A stretch of DNA of 64,000 nucleotides from Ferrimonas balearica (GCF_019802085.1 NZ_JAHVHV010000004.1:248001-312000), one strand, 5' to 3'. Shown: positions 24,761 to 34,389, counted from the first letter of the stretch. Numbers and translations are program-made. Notes: generated by a model not told the origin, from the letters alone.

Positions 24761-26073
24761 TGTATCCCTTTCCCGACGAGTTGACCGTAAGCAACACCAA
24801 CAAGATCAACAGCTACTTACCGGTCCGCAATAAGAACAACGACTTTTGCTGGGAAACCATCACCGGGATCGTATTGAGCCATGCACTCAAATCTGAGGTA
24901 CGCGATTACGACTACGAGGATTTCCGCGAAGACTGCAGAGAGCGCTTTGACAGCAAACTGGACGACCCAAGTTTCTGGGAGGTACTGAATCGCACCTACT
25001 TCTCAGGGATGGACATCTTCAGCGTTTCTCCCATGTTCTTGTTGTTTAAAGCTCAGCGAAAGAGCTCAGGCAGCAAAAGCTGGAATGCGCAAGATCAGCG
25101 CATGGCGGAGCTGTTCATGTCGATGATGGGGAATCACTTTACCCAGGATCGCATCAACGAAAAGCTCAGCTTTATCGAAGCAGAAATGCTCTCTGTCTTG
25201 AGCGAAAAACTGAACAAGTCAGAGTCCGTCGACCAAAAAGAGCGCCCCTACCTGCCCTTCTTGGCGGAGGCCTTTGTACAAGACCTCAAGTTCCTCGAGG
25301 GGCACCCCCACTACCTGCTGCAAGAGTTAAGCAACACCCTGCGACTTTATGCGTTCTCCTATGTCTCTCAGCTGGCGCTTAACATCAAAAGCTGGAGCGA
25401 CGGCGAGCCCCAAAGCCGCCCTCTGTACTTCATCCTCGATACCGAAAAAGCCAGCTCCGAGCGAGTTCATGTCGTCAAGCATGGCTTTAAGCTGCTGAGC
25501 AACTCCAGCGAAGTCTTATTCCCGGTGCTGTCCGCCTTGGAAGTACTGCAATCGAAAGGCATCAAGCAGCCTCTTTGGAATGTTTTCCAACAAGCCTCTG
25601 AGTACCAAGACGAGAAACGGATTCTTGATGTTCTGAACAACTACATTGGCGCCTTCATCGAGAACCGAAAACTGCCCCCGAGGCCTCCAGCTCAAAGCCT
25701 GGAAGGGGTCTTTAAGCTGTTTGAGACCGTGGCCATCGAGCAGTTCAAAGACGAAAAAACCACCCGTGCAGACATCAACCGAAAGTACGTCGTGGAATGT
25801 GAAAAGCAGATCTTTGGGGATTTCATCCAATCTCGCGGCCGAGCCGGTCGGGTGCTGGTGCTGAATCAAGACCAGCTGCTGCTGCTCACAAATCTGGCCA
25901 TCGGCGAGCGTGACAAGCTTCGCCTGCATGAACTGCTAGGTGAGTTTAAAAAACGTGGGTTTTACCTCGATGGGCAGTCCCAACAACAGCTGGTGCACTT
26001 TTATGAGCGCATGGGCAACGTAGAAAGAATGAGTGACAGTGGAGACGCCGTGTATGTCCGTCGAACAGTTTGA
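24760..26073 (+). CDS. dptG: DptG, phosphorothioation-dependent restriction protein
   Basis: 437 residues, starting MYPFPDELTVSNTNKINSYL. No catalytic motif is evident; DptG proteins are needed for restriction together with DptF and DptH but lack an assigned activity. The sequence is helical and charged, with no membrane segment. Identification rests on its position between an unmistakable dptF and dptH and on the general family resemblance. It overlaps dptF by 1 base and dptH by 20 bases. Confidence 0.88.
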   Translation: MYPFPDELTVSNTNKINSYLPVRNKNNDFCWETITGIVLSHALKSEVRDYDYEDFREDCRERFDSKLDDPSFWEVLNRTYFSGMDIFSVSPMFLLFKAQRKSSGSKSWNAQDQRMAELFMSMMGNHFTQDRINEKLSFIEAEMLSVLSEKLNKSESVDQKERPYLPFLAEAFVQDLKFLEGHPHYLLQELSNTLRLYAFSYVSQLALNIKSWSDGEPQSRPLYFILDTEKASSERVHVVKHGFKLLSNSSEVLFPVLSALEVLQSKGIKQPLWNVFQQASEYQDEKRILDVLNNYIGAFIENRKLPPRPPAQSLEGVFKLFETVAIEQFKDEKTTRADINRKYVVECEKQIFGDFIQSRGRAGRVLVLNQDQLLLLTNLAIGERDKLRLHELLGEFKKRGFYLDGQSQQQLVHFYERMGNVERMSDSGDAVYVRRTV

Positions 26074-29000
26074 AGACTACCTCGTAAAGAAGTTCGCCGA
26101 GTGGTCTAGCAAAGAGATCGAGCCTGGGGTTCGCTACCAGTTCAAATCTCCCGATTCGGACAACTCGAAAGCGCTCTACCAAGCCTTTATGCGCGCAGCA
26201 GAAAGTGGCCGCATCGTCGATGGCAATGTCGAGCTGCCGTACCTGAGTTGTGGCCAGGTGCAACTCATTCCCGTACTTCACCGTGCCGATGAGAACAACC
26301 AAGAGGGCTTCTCAGAGAACTACATCTCTCACCTGCGCGATACCGTGGCGGGGAAAAGTGGCGCATTCAAAAACGCTGCCTTGTTGGTGATCCACAACAG
26401 TATGCTGGATACCCTGATCAACAGTGCGCTTAACGTTTCGGACAAGGGGGCGATCTGGAATCCACGGGTGTTTGAGCGCGAGCTCGAAGGCTTGGTTGAT
26501 CAATTCAGCGACACCAAGGAGCTATCGCTGTGCCTGCTGAAAGATCAGCTGGCCGTCATTACCGACGACCAGTCAACTATTTTTGGCTTCCGCGCACTGT
26601 ACCGTTCTTTGCTGGATGGTGAACTGCACTTTGACGAGTTGGGCCTCTTCAACGATCCGGTCATCCTCACCATGAAGGGGCAAGATCGCCAGATCCGAAA
26701 GCGTTTGGATGAGAACCGAAAGCTCAGGGAGTCCATCGATTTTAACGTTGAGCATTACCCGGATCAGCTCGATGCGGTAATGACCGATTTCAGCTCCAAG
26801 TTCATCAAGGAGCACTTCGAAGGAGAGAAAGACTGGAAGGCGATCTCCTATCAAGACTATCGCGACGAGATAAAAACGAATCGCGCACAAAGCTTGGTGC
26901 TTGAAGAGGTGAATGCGGAGGGCGCCTCGGTCATTCAACGCGCTAAAGCTGATACCAAAGCAGGGCAACGAGAGCAAAGCCTGCTTATTCAAGCAACCGA
27001 GGCCATTGGCCAGGTGACGCTCGAACTGGTCTTTGAAGGCAGCGACCTCACTGACCAGCAGATTGAGCTGACTCACAACAAAGAGTTGGCAAGCGTAGCA
27101 AGCATCCAGCTCAATCGCAGCGGCGGTAAACGCAGCCGTGCCGAAGTCACTGTGCCCTTCTCAGGCCAGCCCACCTTCTTCAGCATCGAGCTCAAACGCG
27201 AAAATCGCTCGGAAGAATATAAGTTCCGCTGTCTGATCGTCCGCGAAGGCCAGTTCATGATGGACGAGATCAAAAACTGCTTCCGAGTTGAACCCCGCAA
27301 GCGGTGGGTGACTCTCCAGTTAGACGAGAACACCCTGCGGATTGGGGAGGCATCGAGCGATACCTGTGCCCTCGGTATCGATGACAACAGCGTAGATGCG
27401 CAAGAGTACGGCTTTGTTGATTTTGAGGTGCTGGCAAATGAAAGCGAGTTTATCCAGTTCGCCGTCCAATCTGCGGGCGAGGCACTGCAGTTTAATGTAG
27501 AGGGGCAACCGGCCGAAAAAGGTGTTTCTACGCCCTTGCTGTTGAATCAAAACCGATTTAGCAAGCTGCTGCGAGATGACAGTAACGCCGAGTTCAATCA
27601 GGCTAAAAAACGCATCATTATCGATAACCGTGAAAGCGCGGTGGGTGGCACCAAGCTGCAGTTTCTCAATTGGGAACTTGAGTTTGCTAAAGAGGGCAAG
27701 CTGTATTGGAGCCAAGAGCGCAGCCTATCCAATGCCGAAATCAGTGCCTCCTATCCAGACCTGGCCAGCGCTTACAACGCGCTCCTGCAGTACTACCAAC
27801 AAAACAACACCCTGCCCAGCTTGGTTGCGTGGGGAGATAGCTACTGCGCGCTGGTTCAAGCGGTGCTCGACGAATTCGAAAACGCACTGCCTAGCGAGGC
27901 CACGAACAGCCCGTTAAGCCACGAGCAAAAGCAGCTGATGCGCATTGGCACGGTGACCTCTGAAGGCACCGAATACATCGCAGCCTGGCATCCGCTGGTG
28001 TTGGCTTATCACCTGAAACTGGCGCAGGCCCTCGCAGACGAGAAAGAGGCCGGCGAATCAACCTTCCAGTCATTGCCTAAGGTCACCTTGGAGCGATTGG
28101 TCGCTTCTGGCTTGATGCCTTACGTCTATCACGCAGAATCCGACTTTGCCCATGTGGTACCCAGTAAAGAGAACAGCTTTTGGCTTGAACTGATCCCTCA
28201 CAAAGAAGCCAACTTTGGCTATGTTCAGCGCTTGGTCAAAGACAAGCTAGCAGAGTTCACCAAGGCATACGCACGCCTGTTTGCTGCTGGCAGTGCCAGC
28301 GCACTGACCATCAATGCCATCAATCAGCTGGAAGCGAAGGAGCTGTTCCTCGGCGTTATCGACCACTTTAAGAAGCACTTGGATGACTCACCAGCCATTC
28401 ACGTCAACTTCTATGACGACAAGCTGCATCCCAACCAGTTTGATTGGTTTGCTGAGACTGGCTCGCTGGAAGAGCTCAAAGAAAAGATGGGTCTAAACAG
28501 CGGGGCCCTCAAAGGCGAATCCGATCTCATCATCGACCTGATCCGCAGCCGACTGTCCTACAGCAAGTTTGTTACGCCCAACGACGACTCTCCGCTGGCA
28601 TACGCTCACCTGGCATTCTTCAAAAACAATGCCCGTGTCGACTGCCGCCAAATCAACATCGATGACGCACTCAGCGGAGTGCTGTGTGATGGCTTGATTG
28701 CAGGCGAAGCTGCCGAGACCAAGAGTGACTCCTACTACACCTCCTTTGGTCTACGCCAGGTAGAGGCAGAGCAGCATCAACCTCTTCGCCTAGCGAGAAC
28801 TCTGGGCAACCTGTGGCAACCAGCACGCCAATCAAACCAGCAGTACCTGGGCCACGGCTTGGGCTTGGCCGTCAGTTCCGACTTTAAAGCCTTGCTCAAT
28901 CGTTCATACGACAGTGCCCTTTGGACCACGGTTATCGACCCCAAAGTGACGCTGGACTTCTTCACCTCACAGAAAGATGTGGTGCTGATCCATTACTCCG

Positions 29001-31177
29001 ATCAGTACACCAGCTCCGCCGGCTATGACGCCATTACCGTGACCAAGGAAGTAGACCTGTTCAAGCGTTTGCTGCAAAAAGAGAGTCAGTCGGGTGCCAA
29101 CAATCTGCTTTCCGAGTTCAACGCCTTCAACGGTGAATGGCTACTCAATATGCTCACCACCGGCGAAAAAGACCGCAAAGAGAAGCACGGCATTATTGGC
29201 GCCTACAAGTTTGTCAGTACCATGCTGAAAGACTCCGACATCTGCTGGGTGCCGCTATCAGTCGCCGAGATGGTACGCGTCTCCGGTAATGTGGGCCTGA
29301 AGATGAGCGATAGCGAGTTCTCTCGCAATGTTCACGGCTACAAAAAAGGCGCGATCTCCGATGACGTGCTCTTCGTCGGCTTCAAGGGAGAAACCCTTTA
29401 CCTATTGCCGCTGGAAGTGAAAGCGGGCGTCCGTCCAGACTTTGCTCACGCCGGCAAACAGGCCCAAGAGCTGCTGCGCTACCTAAAAGAGGACGTACTT
29501 GGCCCCGATACCTTTGCGGCTCGCCTCTATCGCGCTTTGTTCATCCGCCAAGTGCTGATGCAGGTGGAGAAACTACGCCTGTACGATGTGCTTGCTGAAG
29601 ACTCCCTTGCCCCGCTGATGGACAAGCGCGAGTGGTGGCTCAAAGGCGACTTTGGGGTGGAAAATGTTCCCGGATACTACAATGGCATTGTCCTGGCCCA
29701 TCTGAGCAGCGACAGCTGCATTGAGCCGCGCTTTACCCCGACAAACCACAATGTGCTGCAGATTGAGCTGCCCTACTCCTGGCTGATCCACCTGGTGGAC
29801 AACAAAGCCGATGCCCATCCTTTCAGCATCCCCGAGGCGCATTGCCTGAAAGAAGGTGGGAGCCAGTCACCGCATTCTGAGGAAACCAAAACGCAGGATA
29901 GCTCTGGTGAGGCGGCCGTTGCCCCAGAGGCTATGAAAGCCCCCTTAATGCAAGCAGCCAAGCCTGCTGAACCTGCTGAAAAGGCAGTTCAATCGACAGA
30001 TAAGCCTGCACAACCGGCAGAAGTGGAGCCCAAAGCGCCCATAAGTACCGACTCGCTGAAAGTGCTGCTGGGCCACAACATCTTTAATCAGCAAGCAATG
30101 TTGTGGGAGCCGACCAATACAGCCAAATTCATGAACAGCAACACCGGCATCATCGGCACCATGGGCACAGGTAAAACCCAATGCACCAAGTCGGTTGTCA
30201 CTCAGCTGTACCGGAATCAGCACAACAACGTGGATGGTAAACCCATCGGCATGCTTATCTTCGATTACAAATCGGACTACGTAGATGACAAGTTCATCAA
30301 CGCCACTGATGCCAAGAAGTTCAAGCTGTTCAAATTGCCCTACAACCCACTGAGCTTGTTTGGTGATACTCCTATGCTGCCTATTCACACGGCAGCCGGC
30401 TTCTCCGAGACTATGGCACGTGCCTATGGGTTGGGTAAGAAGCAGCAGCTCAAGCTGGAAAACATCATCCTGGAGGCGTACGAGCTTGCAGGCATACGCG
30501 CGGAGGATCCTTCTACCTGGTCTAAGCCAGCGCCTACCATCGAAAACCTGTGGGACATCTTCCTGAACCAGGACAAGGTGGAAGAGGATTCACTTTATGC
30601 CGCGCTGTCGAAGCTGGCGCGCTTCAAGATATTCGAGTCAGACCCAGAGCAGATGGTGAGCCTCTATGAGCTCATCGACGGTATCACCGTGATTGAGCTG
30701 GCAGGCTACCCGTCCGAGATCCAAAACCTGATCGTCGCGCTGACGCTAGACCTCTTCTATTCGCAGATGCAGAAGCAAGGTAAACCAGAAGTTCGCGGTG
30801 ACTTCCGCCAAATGACCAAGATGATTCTGGTGGATGAGGCTGACAACTTTATGTCGCAGAACTTCCCGAGCCTGAGAAAGGTGCTTAAGGAAGGACGAGA
30901 GTATGGGGTTGGGGTGATTCTTTCCACCCAGGACATTACTCACTTTAAAACCGGTGAAAACGATTACTCCGCCTACATCCTGACTTGGATTGTCCACCGC
31001 GTGGCACAGATCAAGAACCAGGACATTAAATCTATTTTCAACAAAGATGACAAAGCAGACCAAGAGTCTCTGATGAAAACTATCCGAGGACTGGAAAAGC
31101 ATCACAGCTTGTATGTTGATGGGGATAAGCGCGTGACCAAGATTAAAGATAAAGCTTTTTGGGAATTACTCTCATAG
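26054..31177 (+). CDS. dptH: DptH, large ATPase/putative nuclease of phosphorothioation-dependent restriction
   Basis: 1,707 residues from the ATG at 26054, which follows GGAG at 26041; a GTG at 26033 is weaker. The C-terminal third is a HerA/FtsK-like motor: Walker A GTMGTGKT (around residue 1370) and Walker B MILVDEADNF (around 1590). Before it, ISDDVLFVGF (Asp1104) is followed by LLPLEVKAG (Glu1121, Lys1123) and then GKQAQELL, the spacing of a PD-(D/E)xK nuclease core. A Pro/Ala/Glu-rich linker (around residues 1285-1330) separates the two parts. Cleavage by DptH would fit the known DNA damage caused by DptFGH in cells lacking phosphorothioates, but the nuclease reading is my inference. 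Confidence 0.93.
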   Translation: MSVEQFEDYLVKKFAEWSSKEIEPGVRYQFKSPDSDNSKALYQAFMRAAESGRIVDGNVELPYLSCGQVQLIPVLHRADENNQEGFSENYISHLRDTVAGKSGAFKNAALLVIHNSMLDTLINSALNVSDKGAIWNPRVFERELEGLVDQFSDTKELSLCLLKDQLAVITDDQSTIFGFRALYRSLLDGELHFDELGLFNDPVILTMKGQDRQIRKRLDENRKLRESIDFNVEHYPDQLDAVMTDFSSKFIKEHFEGEKDWKAISYQDYRDEIKTNRAQSLVLEEVNAEGASVIQRAKADTKAGQREQSLLIQATEAIGQVTLELVFEGSDLTDQQIELTHNKELASVASIQLNRSGGKRSRAEVTVPFSGQPTFFSIELKRENRSEEYKFRCLIVREGQFMMDEIKNCFRVEPRKRWVTLQLDENTLRIGEASSDTCALGIDDNSVDAQEYGFVDFEVLANESEFIQFAVQSAGEALQFNVEGQPAEKGVSTPLLLNQNRFSKLLRDDSNAEFNQAKKRIIIDNRESAVGGTKLQFLNWELEFAKEGKLYWSQERSLSNAEISASYPDLASAYNALLQYYQQNNTLPSLVAWGDSYCALVQAVLDEFENALPSEATNSPLSHEQKQLMRIGTVTSEGTEYIAAWHPLVLAYHLKLAQALADEKEAGESTFQSLPKVTLERLVASGLMPYVYHAESDFAHVVPSKENSFWLELIPHKEANFGYVQRLVKDKLAEFTKAYARLFAAGSASALTINAINQLEAKELFLGVIDHFKKHLDDSPAIHVNFYDDKLHPNQFDWFAETGSLEELKEKMGLNSGALKGESDLIIDLIRSRLSYSKFVTPNDDSPLAYAHLAFFKNNARVDCRQINIDDALSGVLCDGLIAGEAAETKSDSYYTSFGLRQVEAEQHQPLRLARTLGNLWQPARQSNQQYLGHGLGLAVSSDFKALLNRSYDSALWTTVIDPKVTLDFFTSQKDVVLIHYSDQYTSSAGYDAITVTKEVDLFKRLLQKESQSGANNLLSEFNAFNGEWLLNMLTTGEKDRKEKHGIIGAYKFVSTMLKDSDICWVPLSVAEMVRVSGNVGLKMSDSEFSRNVHGYKKGAISDDVLFVGFKGETLYLLPLEVKAGVRPDFAHAGKQAQELLRYLKEDVLGPDTFAARLYRALFIRQVLMQVEKLRLYDVLAEDSLAPLMDKREWWLKGDFGVENVPGYYNGIVLAHLSSDSCIEPRFTPTNHNVLQIELPYSWLIHLVDNKADAHPFSIPEAHCLKEGGSQSPHSEETKTQDSSGEAAVAPEAMKAPLMQAAKPAEPAEKAVQSTDKPAQPAEVEPKAPISTDSLKVLLGHNIFNQQAMLWEPTNTAKFMNSNTGIIGTMGTGKTQCTKSVVTQLYRNQHNNVDGKPIGMLIFDYKSDYVDDKFINATDAKKFKLFKLPYNPLSLFGDTPMLPIHTAAGFSETMARAYGLGKKQQLKLENIILEAYELAGIRAEDPSTWSKPAPTIENLWDIFLNQDKVEEDSLYAALSKLARFKIFESDPEQMVSLYELIDGITVIELAGYPSEIQNLIVALTLDLFYSQMQKQGKPEVRGDFRQMTKMILVDEADNFMSQNFPSLRKVLKEGREYGVGVILSTQDITHFKTGENDYSAYILTWIVHRVAQIKNQDIKSIFNKDDKADQESLMKTIRGLEKHHSLYVDGDKRVTKIKDKAFWELLS

Positions 31178-31214
31178 TTATCTAAGTAGTTCACTTACTA
31201 GAAGAGCAATTAAA

Positions 31215-32036
31215 ATGACAATTACAGATGCTATAACAAGAGTCCTTAATGAATCAAAAGAACCATTAGGGCATAAAGATATATATAACAGAATTGTGAA
31301 GATGAACTACTATTCTTTTGGGGCAAAAGACCCATTGTCAGTTGTACGGAGCAAGATCCGTAAACACTGCTTTGGATTAGATTTTCCTAGTGCAAGCCCT
31401 AAGAAGCTCTTTGTGCAAGCCAATGGACAAGTAAACTCAAGGTCTGCGCTATACAAAATATGGGATGGGAGTTCAGAGAAAGGCAATTCTGAAGCGAGTA
31501 TGAAAAAAGATGCGCTACCAGAAGAAAGGATTCACGCATCATACACAGACCATATAAATTCTGTTAGTACTCAACTGCTTGAATACATCAAACTGTCTGA
31601 GCCGGAGTTCTTCGAGTCGCTAGTGGTAAAGCTATTGTTGAGCATGGGGTATGGCTGGGATAAATCTAAGTCTGGTAATGTAACTGGAGGAAAAGGAGAT
31701 GAAGGAATAGATGGAATAATTAATGAGGACAAGCTTGGTCTTGAAAAAATTTATATTCAGGCCAAACGGTATGGAAATAATAATGTAACTCCATCCGATG
31801 TTAGAGACTTTGTAGGTGCAATGGCTATTAAAGGGGCAAGAAAAGGTGTATTTTTTACTTCGTCTAACTTTACGGAACAAGCTATATGTCATGCAAAAAA
31901 TGCTCAAAATATGACAATAACATTGATCGATGGTAATTTACTAACAGATTTGCTCGTTCAATATGGCTTAGGGGTAGCAGTTGCTAATACATACCGTGTT
32001 TTTGAGGTCGACAAGAATTTTTTCTCGTTGGACTAG
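31215..32036 (+). CDS. HARE-HTH/Mrr-type restriction endonuclease
   Basis: 273 residues, markedly more AT-rich than dptH. The N-terminal region (TITDAITRVLNESKEPLGHK, then DIYNRIVKMNYYSFGAKDP) is a HARE-HTH winged helix, a domain linked to restriction enzymes and modified-DNA recognition. The C-terminal half is an Mrr-like PD-(D/E)xK nuclease: FESLVVKLLLSMGYG, GGKGDEGIDGII (catalytic Asp) and IYIQAKRYG (Gln-x-Lys). Mrr enzymes are type IV and cut modified DNA. It starts 37 bases after dptH in the same direction, without overlap. It may police other modifications or be a decoy-resistant backup; specificity is unknown. Confidence 0.85.
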   Translation: MTITDAITRVLNESKEPLGHKDIYNRIVKMNYYSFGAKDPLSVVRSKIRKHCFGLDFPSASPKKLFVQANGQVNSRSALYKIWDGSSEKGNSEASMKKDALPEERIHASYTDHINSVSTQLLEYIKLSEPEFFESLVVKLLLSMGYGWDKSKSGNVTGGKGDEGIDGIINEDKLGLEKIYIQAKRYGNNNVTPSDVRDFVGAMAIKGARKGVFFTSSNFTEQAICHAKNAQNMTITLIDGNLLTDLLVQYGLGVAVANTYRVFEVDKNFFSLD

Positions 32037-32088
32037 CGTTGTATTCATAACCGCAATGAAGGGAACTCAACTAGTGTAACTTAATACT

Positions 32089-32655
32089 ATGCTTATTCTT
32101 ATCGCACTAATCTTATTATCTTTTCTAATGTGGCTTGCTGGGAGCAACCTTATAAATAGAAAGATCGTCCCGCACACACTAACTTTGCGGGATCTAACTA
32201 TTACAGTTTTGTGCTCTCTCTCCCCAATTTTATTAGCCTGCCTCGTGAAAATTTGGTTTACTCCCGAGACATTTTATGATTCATTTGTTTCAGCCTTTAA
32301 GAAAGGAGAAGTGTTTCTTTATACCTCTGCATATTTATCAGCATTCTTTGTTTTTTACGTAAAAGACAGTACTAAGCCTCCTGGGCTGATACTGAGCCTT
32401 GTCTTTTTTTCAGGACTCGGTGGAGCGCTTATATATACATTTTCTTATTCAGCAAAAGTGTTGAACCTGAATTCTTATGCTCCAGAAAACGCTTTACTTA
32501 TAGTTGAGATGTTGATTGTTTTTAGTGTCATAGTTATTTGGTACTGGTCGACTCTTCCATCAAACGCAAATCCTAACACTGGTAGTAAAGCATCTCAAAA
32601 GCAACAAGTTGATTTGGAAAATAACTTTAATAGCTTAAAGGACACGGGTTTGTGA
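32089..32655 (+). CDS. Five-TM membrane protein of unknown function, partner of DGQHR gene
   Basis: 188 residues, AT-rich. Five hydrophobic segments: MLILIALILLSFLMWLAG, TVLCSLSPILLACLV, FLYTSAYLSAFFVFYV, LILSLVFFSGLGGALIYTF and ALLIVEMLIVFSVIVIWYW. A polar C-terminal tail of about 35 residues follows. No recognised family. Its stop overlaps the GTG start of the next gene (GTGA), so the two are translationally coupled and probably act together. It could be the effector (membrane-disrupting) half of a two-gene defence module, but nothing in the sequence proves that. Confidence 0.7.
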   Translation: MLILIALILLSFLMWLAGSNLINRKIVPHTLTLRDLTITVLCSLSPILLACLVKIWFTPETFYDSFVSAFKKGEVFLYTSAYLSAFFVFYVKDSTKPPGLILSLVFFSGLGGALIYTFSYSAKVLNLNSYAPENALLIVEMLIVFSVIVIWYWSTLPSNANPNTGSKASQKQQVDLENNFNSLKDTGL

Positions 32656-33878
32656 AAGAGTCAATTGAAATCCAAGCACTTGAGTTAAAGCAGCCGATCG
32701 GCAAGTTTTATATCGGAGTAATCAACGCAGAAGATTTAATCTCCATTTCTTACTCAGACATCAGAACGATGTCTCGAGAAGTTGAGGATTACTTAGGGAT
32801 TCAAAGAGAACTGAAAGACAGCCGTATAAAAGACATAAAAGAATATATCTCAACACTGGATGCGACATTTCCCAATTCGATAATCATATCAATTAAGGGA
32901 AAGTATGTGGCGTATAACAACGGCACAATGCGTATATCTTTTGATAGTTTTGAAAAAGAAAGAGTTGCGAAAATACTAGATGGCCAACATAGATTAGCTG
33001 GTTTCGATAGTTCAAACATGCACTTCCTAGATGAGCGTGGAGAACAAAACAACTTTCAGCTTATTGTGACAGTATTTGTTGAAAGAGACATTTCAATACA
33101 AGCTAAAGTTTTTGCAATGGTGAACCAGAATCAAACAAAGGTTAATCCTAGCCTGGTTTATGATCTGGAGTCGCTTTCTACATCTAGAAGCCCAGACAAA
33201 ACTGCACACCAAATAGCGGTTTTACTCAACAAAACAGAAGGTTCTCCATTCCACCAAAGAATAAAAAGATTAGGAGTTAAATCTATAGATTCTGATGGAA
33301 AAACTATAGAAAATGAGCTTTTGACGCAAGCGGCATTTGTTTCCAATCTGGTTAAGCTAATATCCCCTAGACCTAAAGAAGATAGGAATGTTTTACTCGG
33401 TAAAGCAAAGGGCTTCTTGGGATTTAGAAACAAATCACTTTCATACACTGACAGCAAGAGCTTAAAGAGATGTGTTTTCAGAAAAAGCTTCATAAACGAA
33501 AGAGATGAGGTTATTGCCTGGAATGTTAACAACTTTTTCTGTGCAGTAGAGAATACTTGGCCTACAGAGTGGGACAAATCAAACAAAGGCTCGGTACTGA
33601 ATAAAACTGTTGGGTTTATTGCCCTAGTTCGTTATCTAAGGAACTGCGTAAACATAATACGGGAAGCAAAAAATTTAGATGATGAACAAGTAATTCCAGT
33701 TAGCTCATTTGAGATACTGGCACAGTCCTCTAATATACCAGGTGATTATTTTTATAGCGTAGATGCTGTATCAAAGTCATCAGGTCAGATATATAAGCAT
33801 CTAGATTATAATACGCTCAAAGACTATCGCGATGAACATGGAAAAATCGACATAAACAAGGTAAGAGAAATTTTGTAG
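32652..33878 (+). CDS. DGQHR-domain protein (distant DndB relative)
   Basis: 408 residues, GTG start coupled to the membrane-protein gene. AKILDGQHRLAGF (around residues 108-120) is the defining motif, and FAMVNQNQTKVNPSLVYDL is the second conserved block of the superfamily (NxNQxKVxPS). DndB and related proteins share this fold and bind DNA or regulate. The rest of the chain is not close to the dndB product of this locus, so it is not a recent duplicate. AT-rich composition matches its two upstream neighbours. Role unknown; DNA sensing for the coupled membrane protein is a reasonable hypothesis. Confidence 0.82.
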   Translation: MKESIEIQALELKQPIGKFYIGVINAEDLISISYSDIRTMSREVEDYLGIQRELKDSRIKDIKEYISTLDATFPNSIIISIKGKYVAYNNGTMRISFDSFEKERVAKILDGQHRLAGFDSSNMHFLDERGEQNNFQLIVTVFVERDISIQAKVFAMVNQNQTKVNPSLVYDLESLSTSRSPDKTAHQIAVLLNKTEGSPFHQRIKRLGVKSIDSDGKTIENELLTQAAFVSNLVKLISPRPKEDRNVLLGKAKGFLGFRNKSLSYTDSKSLKRCVFRKSFINERDEVIAWNVNNFFCAVENTWPTEWDKSNKGSVLNKTVGFIALVRYLRNCVNIIREAKNLDDEQVIPVSSFEILAQSSNIPGDYFYSVDAVSKSSGQIYKHLDYNTLKDYRDEHGKIDINKVREIL

Positions 33879-33890
33879 CTTTTATTTAGC

Positions 33891-33920
33891 CTGGCAGTTT
33901 TATTTTATTAAAACTGCCAG
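33891..33920. repeat. Inverted repeat between convergent operons
   Basis: A perfect 12-bp stem (33891-33902 with 33909-33920), loop TTTTAT, lies 13 bases past the DGQHR gene stop and 120 bases before the dndE stop. Its T tracts are weak, but position between converging transcripts suggests a terminator. The remaining bases to 34039 are AT-rich and hold no gene. Confidence 0.55.
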
Positions 33921-34039
33921 ACTTAAAAAATACTACTAAAACATCCATTAAAGGGAGGGTGAAACTTTTATTCTAGATTGCGACAAATTGGAACTCGGCT
34001 TCAATAGAAAATTTAGAAGCCATTTTTATCATCCTATTT

Positions 34040-34387
34040 TCAAAGCCTCGCCGCAAGCTCTAAAATAGATTTAGAGTTTCTTAAAGAAGAAACCCCGTGC
34101 TCAACATGTGCAGACCAGGCCATTTGATGCTCTTTGTTACTCATTCCCGGATAATATTGTTCCAGAAGGAGATCGGTTACATCAGCACATTCACCGAGCC
34201 ATGTAACTTTATCCAAGTTAGTTCCATCAAGCAGTAATGGCTCTCCAGAGTATCGGAAGCCAGTCTCAAAAGAGCGGAAGAAAGCGATCCTTGCGGATAA
34301 ATTTGGGGTAATCCCTGTATATTGTTTGATTCTGAACAACTGTTCAGAAACACTTTTAGAAAGACTTATATTTCGATTAGGTAGCAT
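34040..34387 (-). CDS. dndE: DndE, DNA phosphorothioation protein
   Basis: 115 residues. SKSVSEQLFRIKQYTGITPN, RIAFFRSFETGFRYSG and MAWSAHVEHGVSSLRN match DndE, a small tetrameric protein that binds nicked DNA and is required for sulfur insertion. Last gene of the leftward dndB-C-D-E operon, 2 bases after the dndD stop. It is more AT-rich than dndD, near the boundary with the AT-rich cassette. Confidence 0.93.
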   Translation of the reverse strand: MLPNRNISLSKSVSEQLFRIKQYTGITPNLSARIAFFRSFETGFRYSGEPLLLDGTNLDKVTWLGECADVTDLLLEQYYPGMSNKEHQMAWSAHVEHGVSSLRNSKSILELAARL

Positions 34388-34389
34388 AA

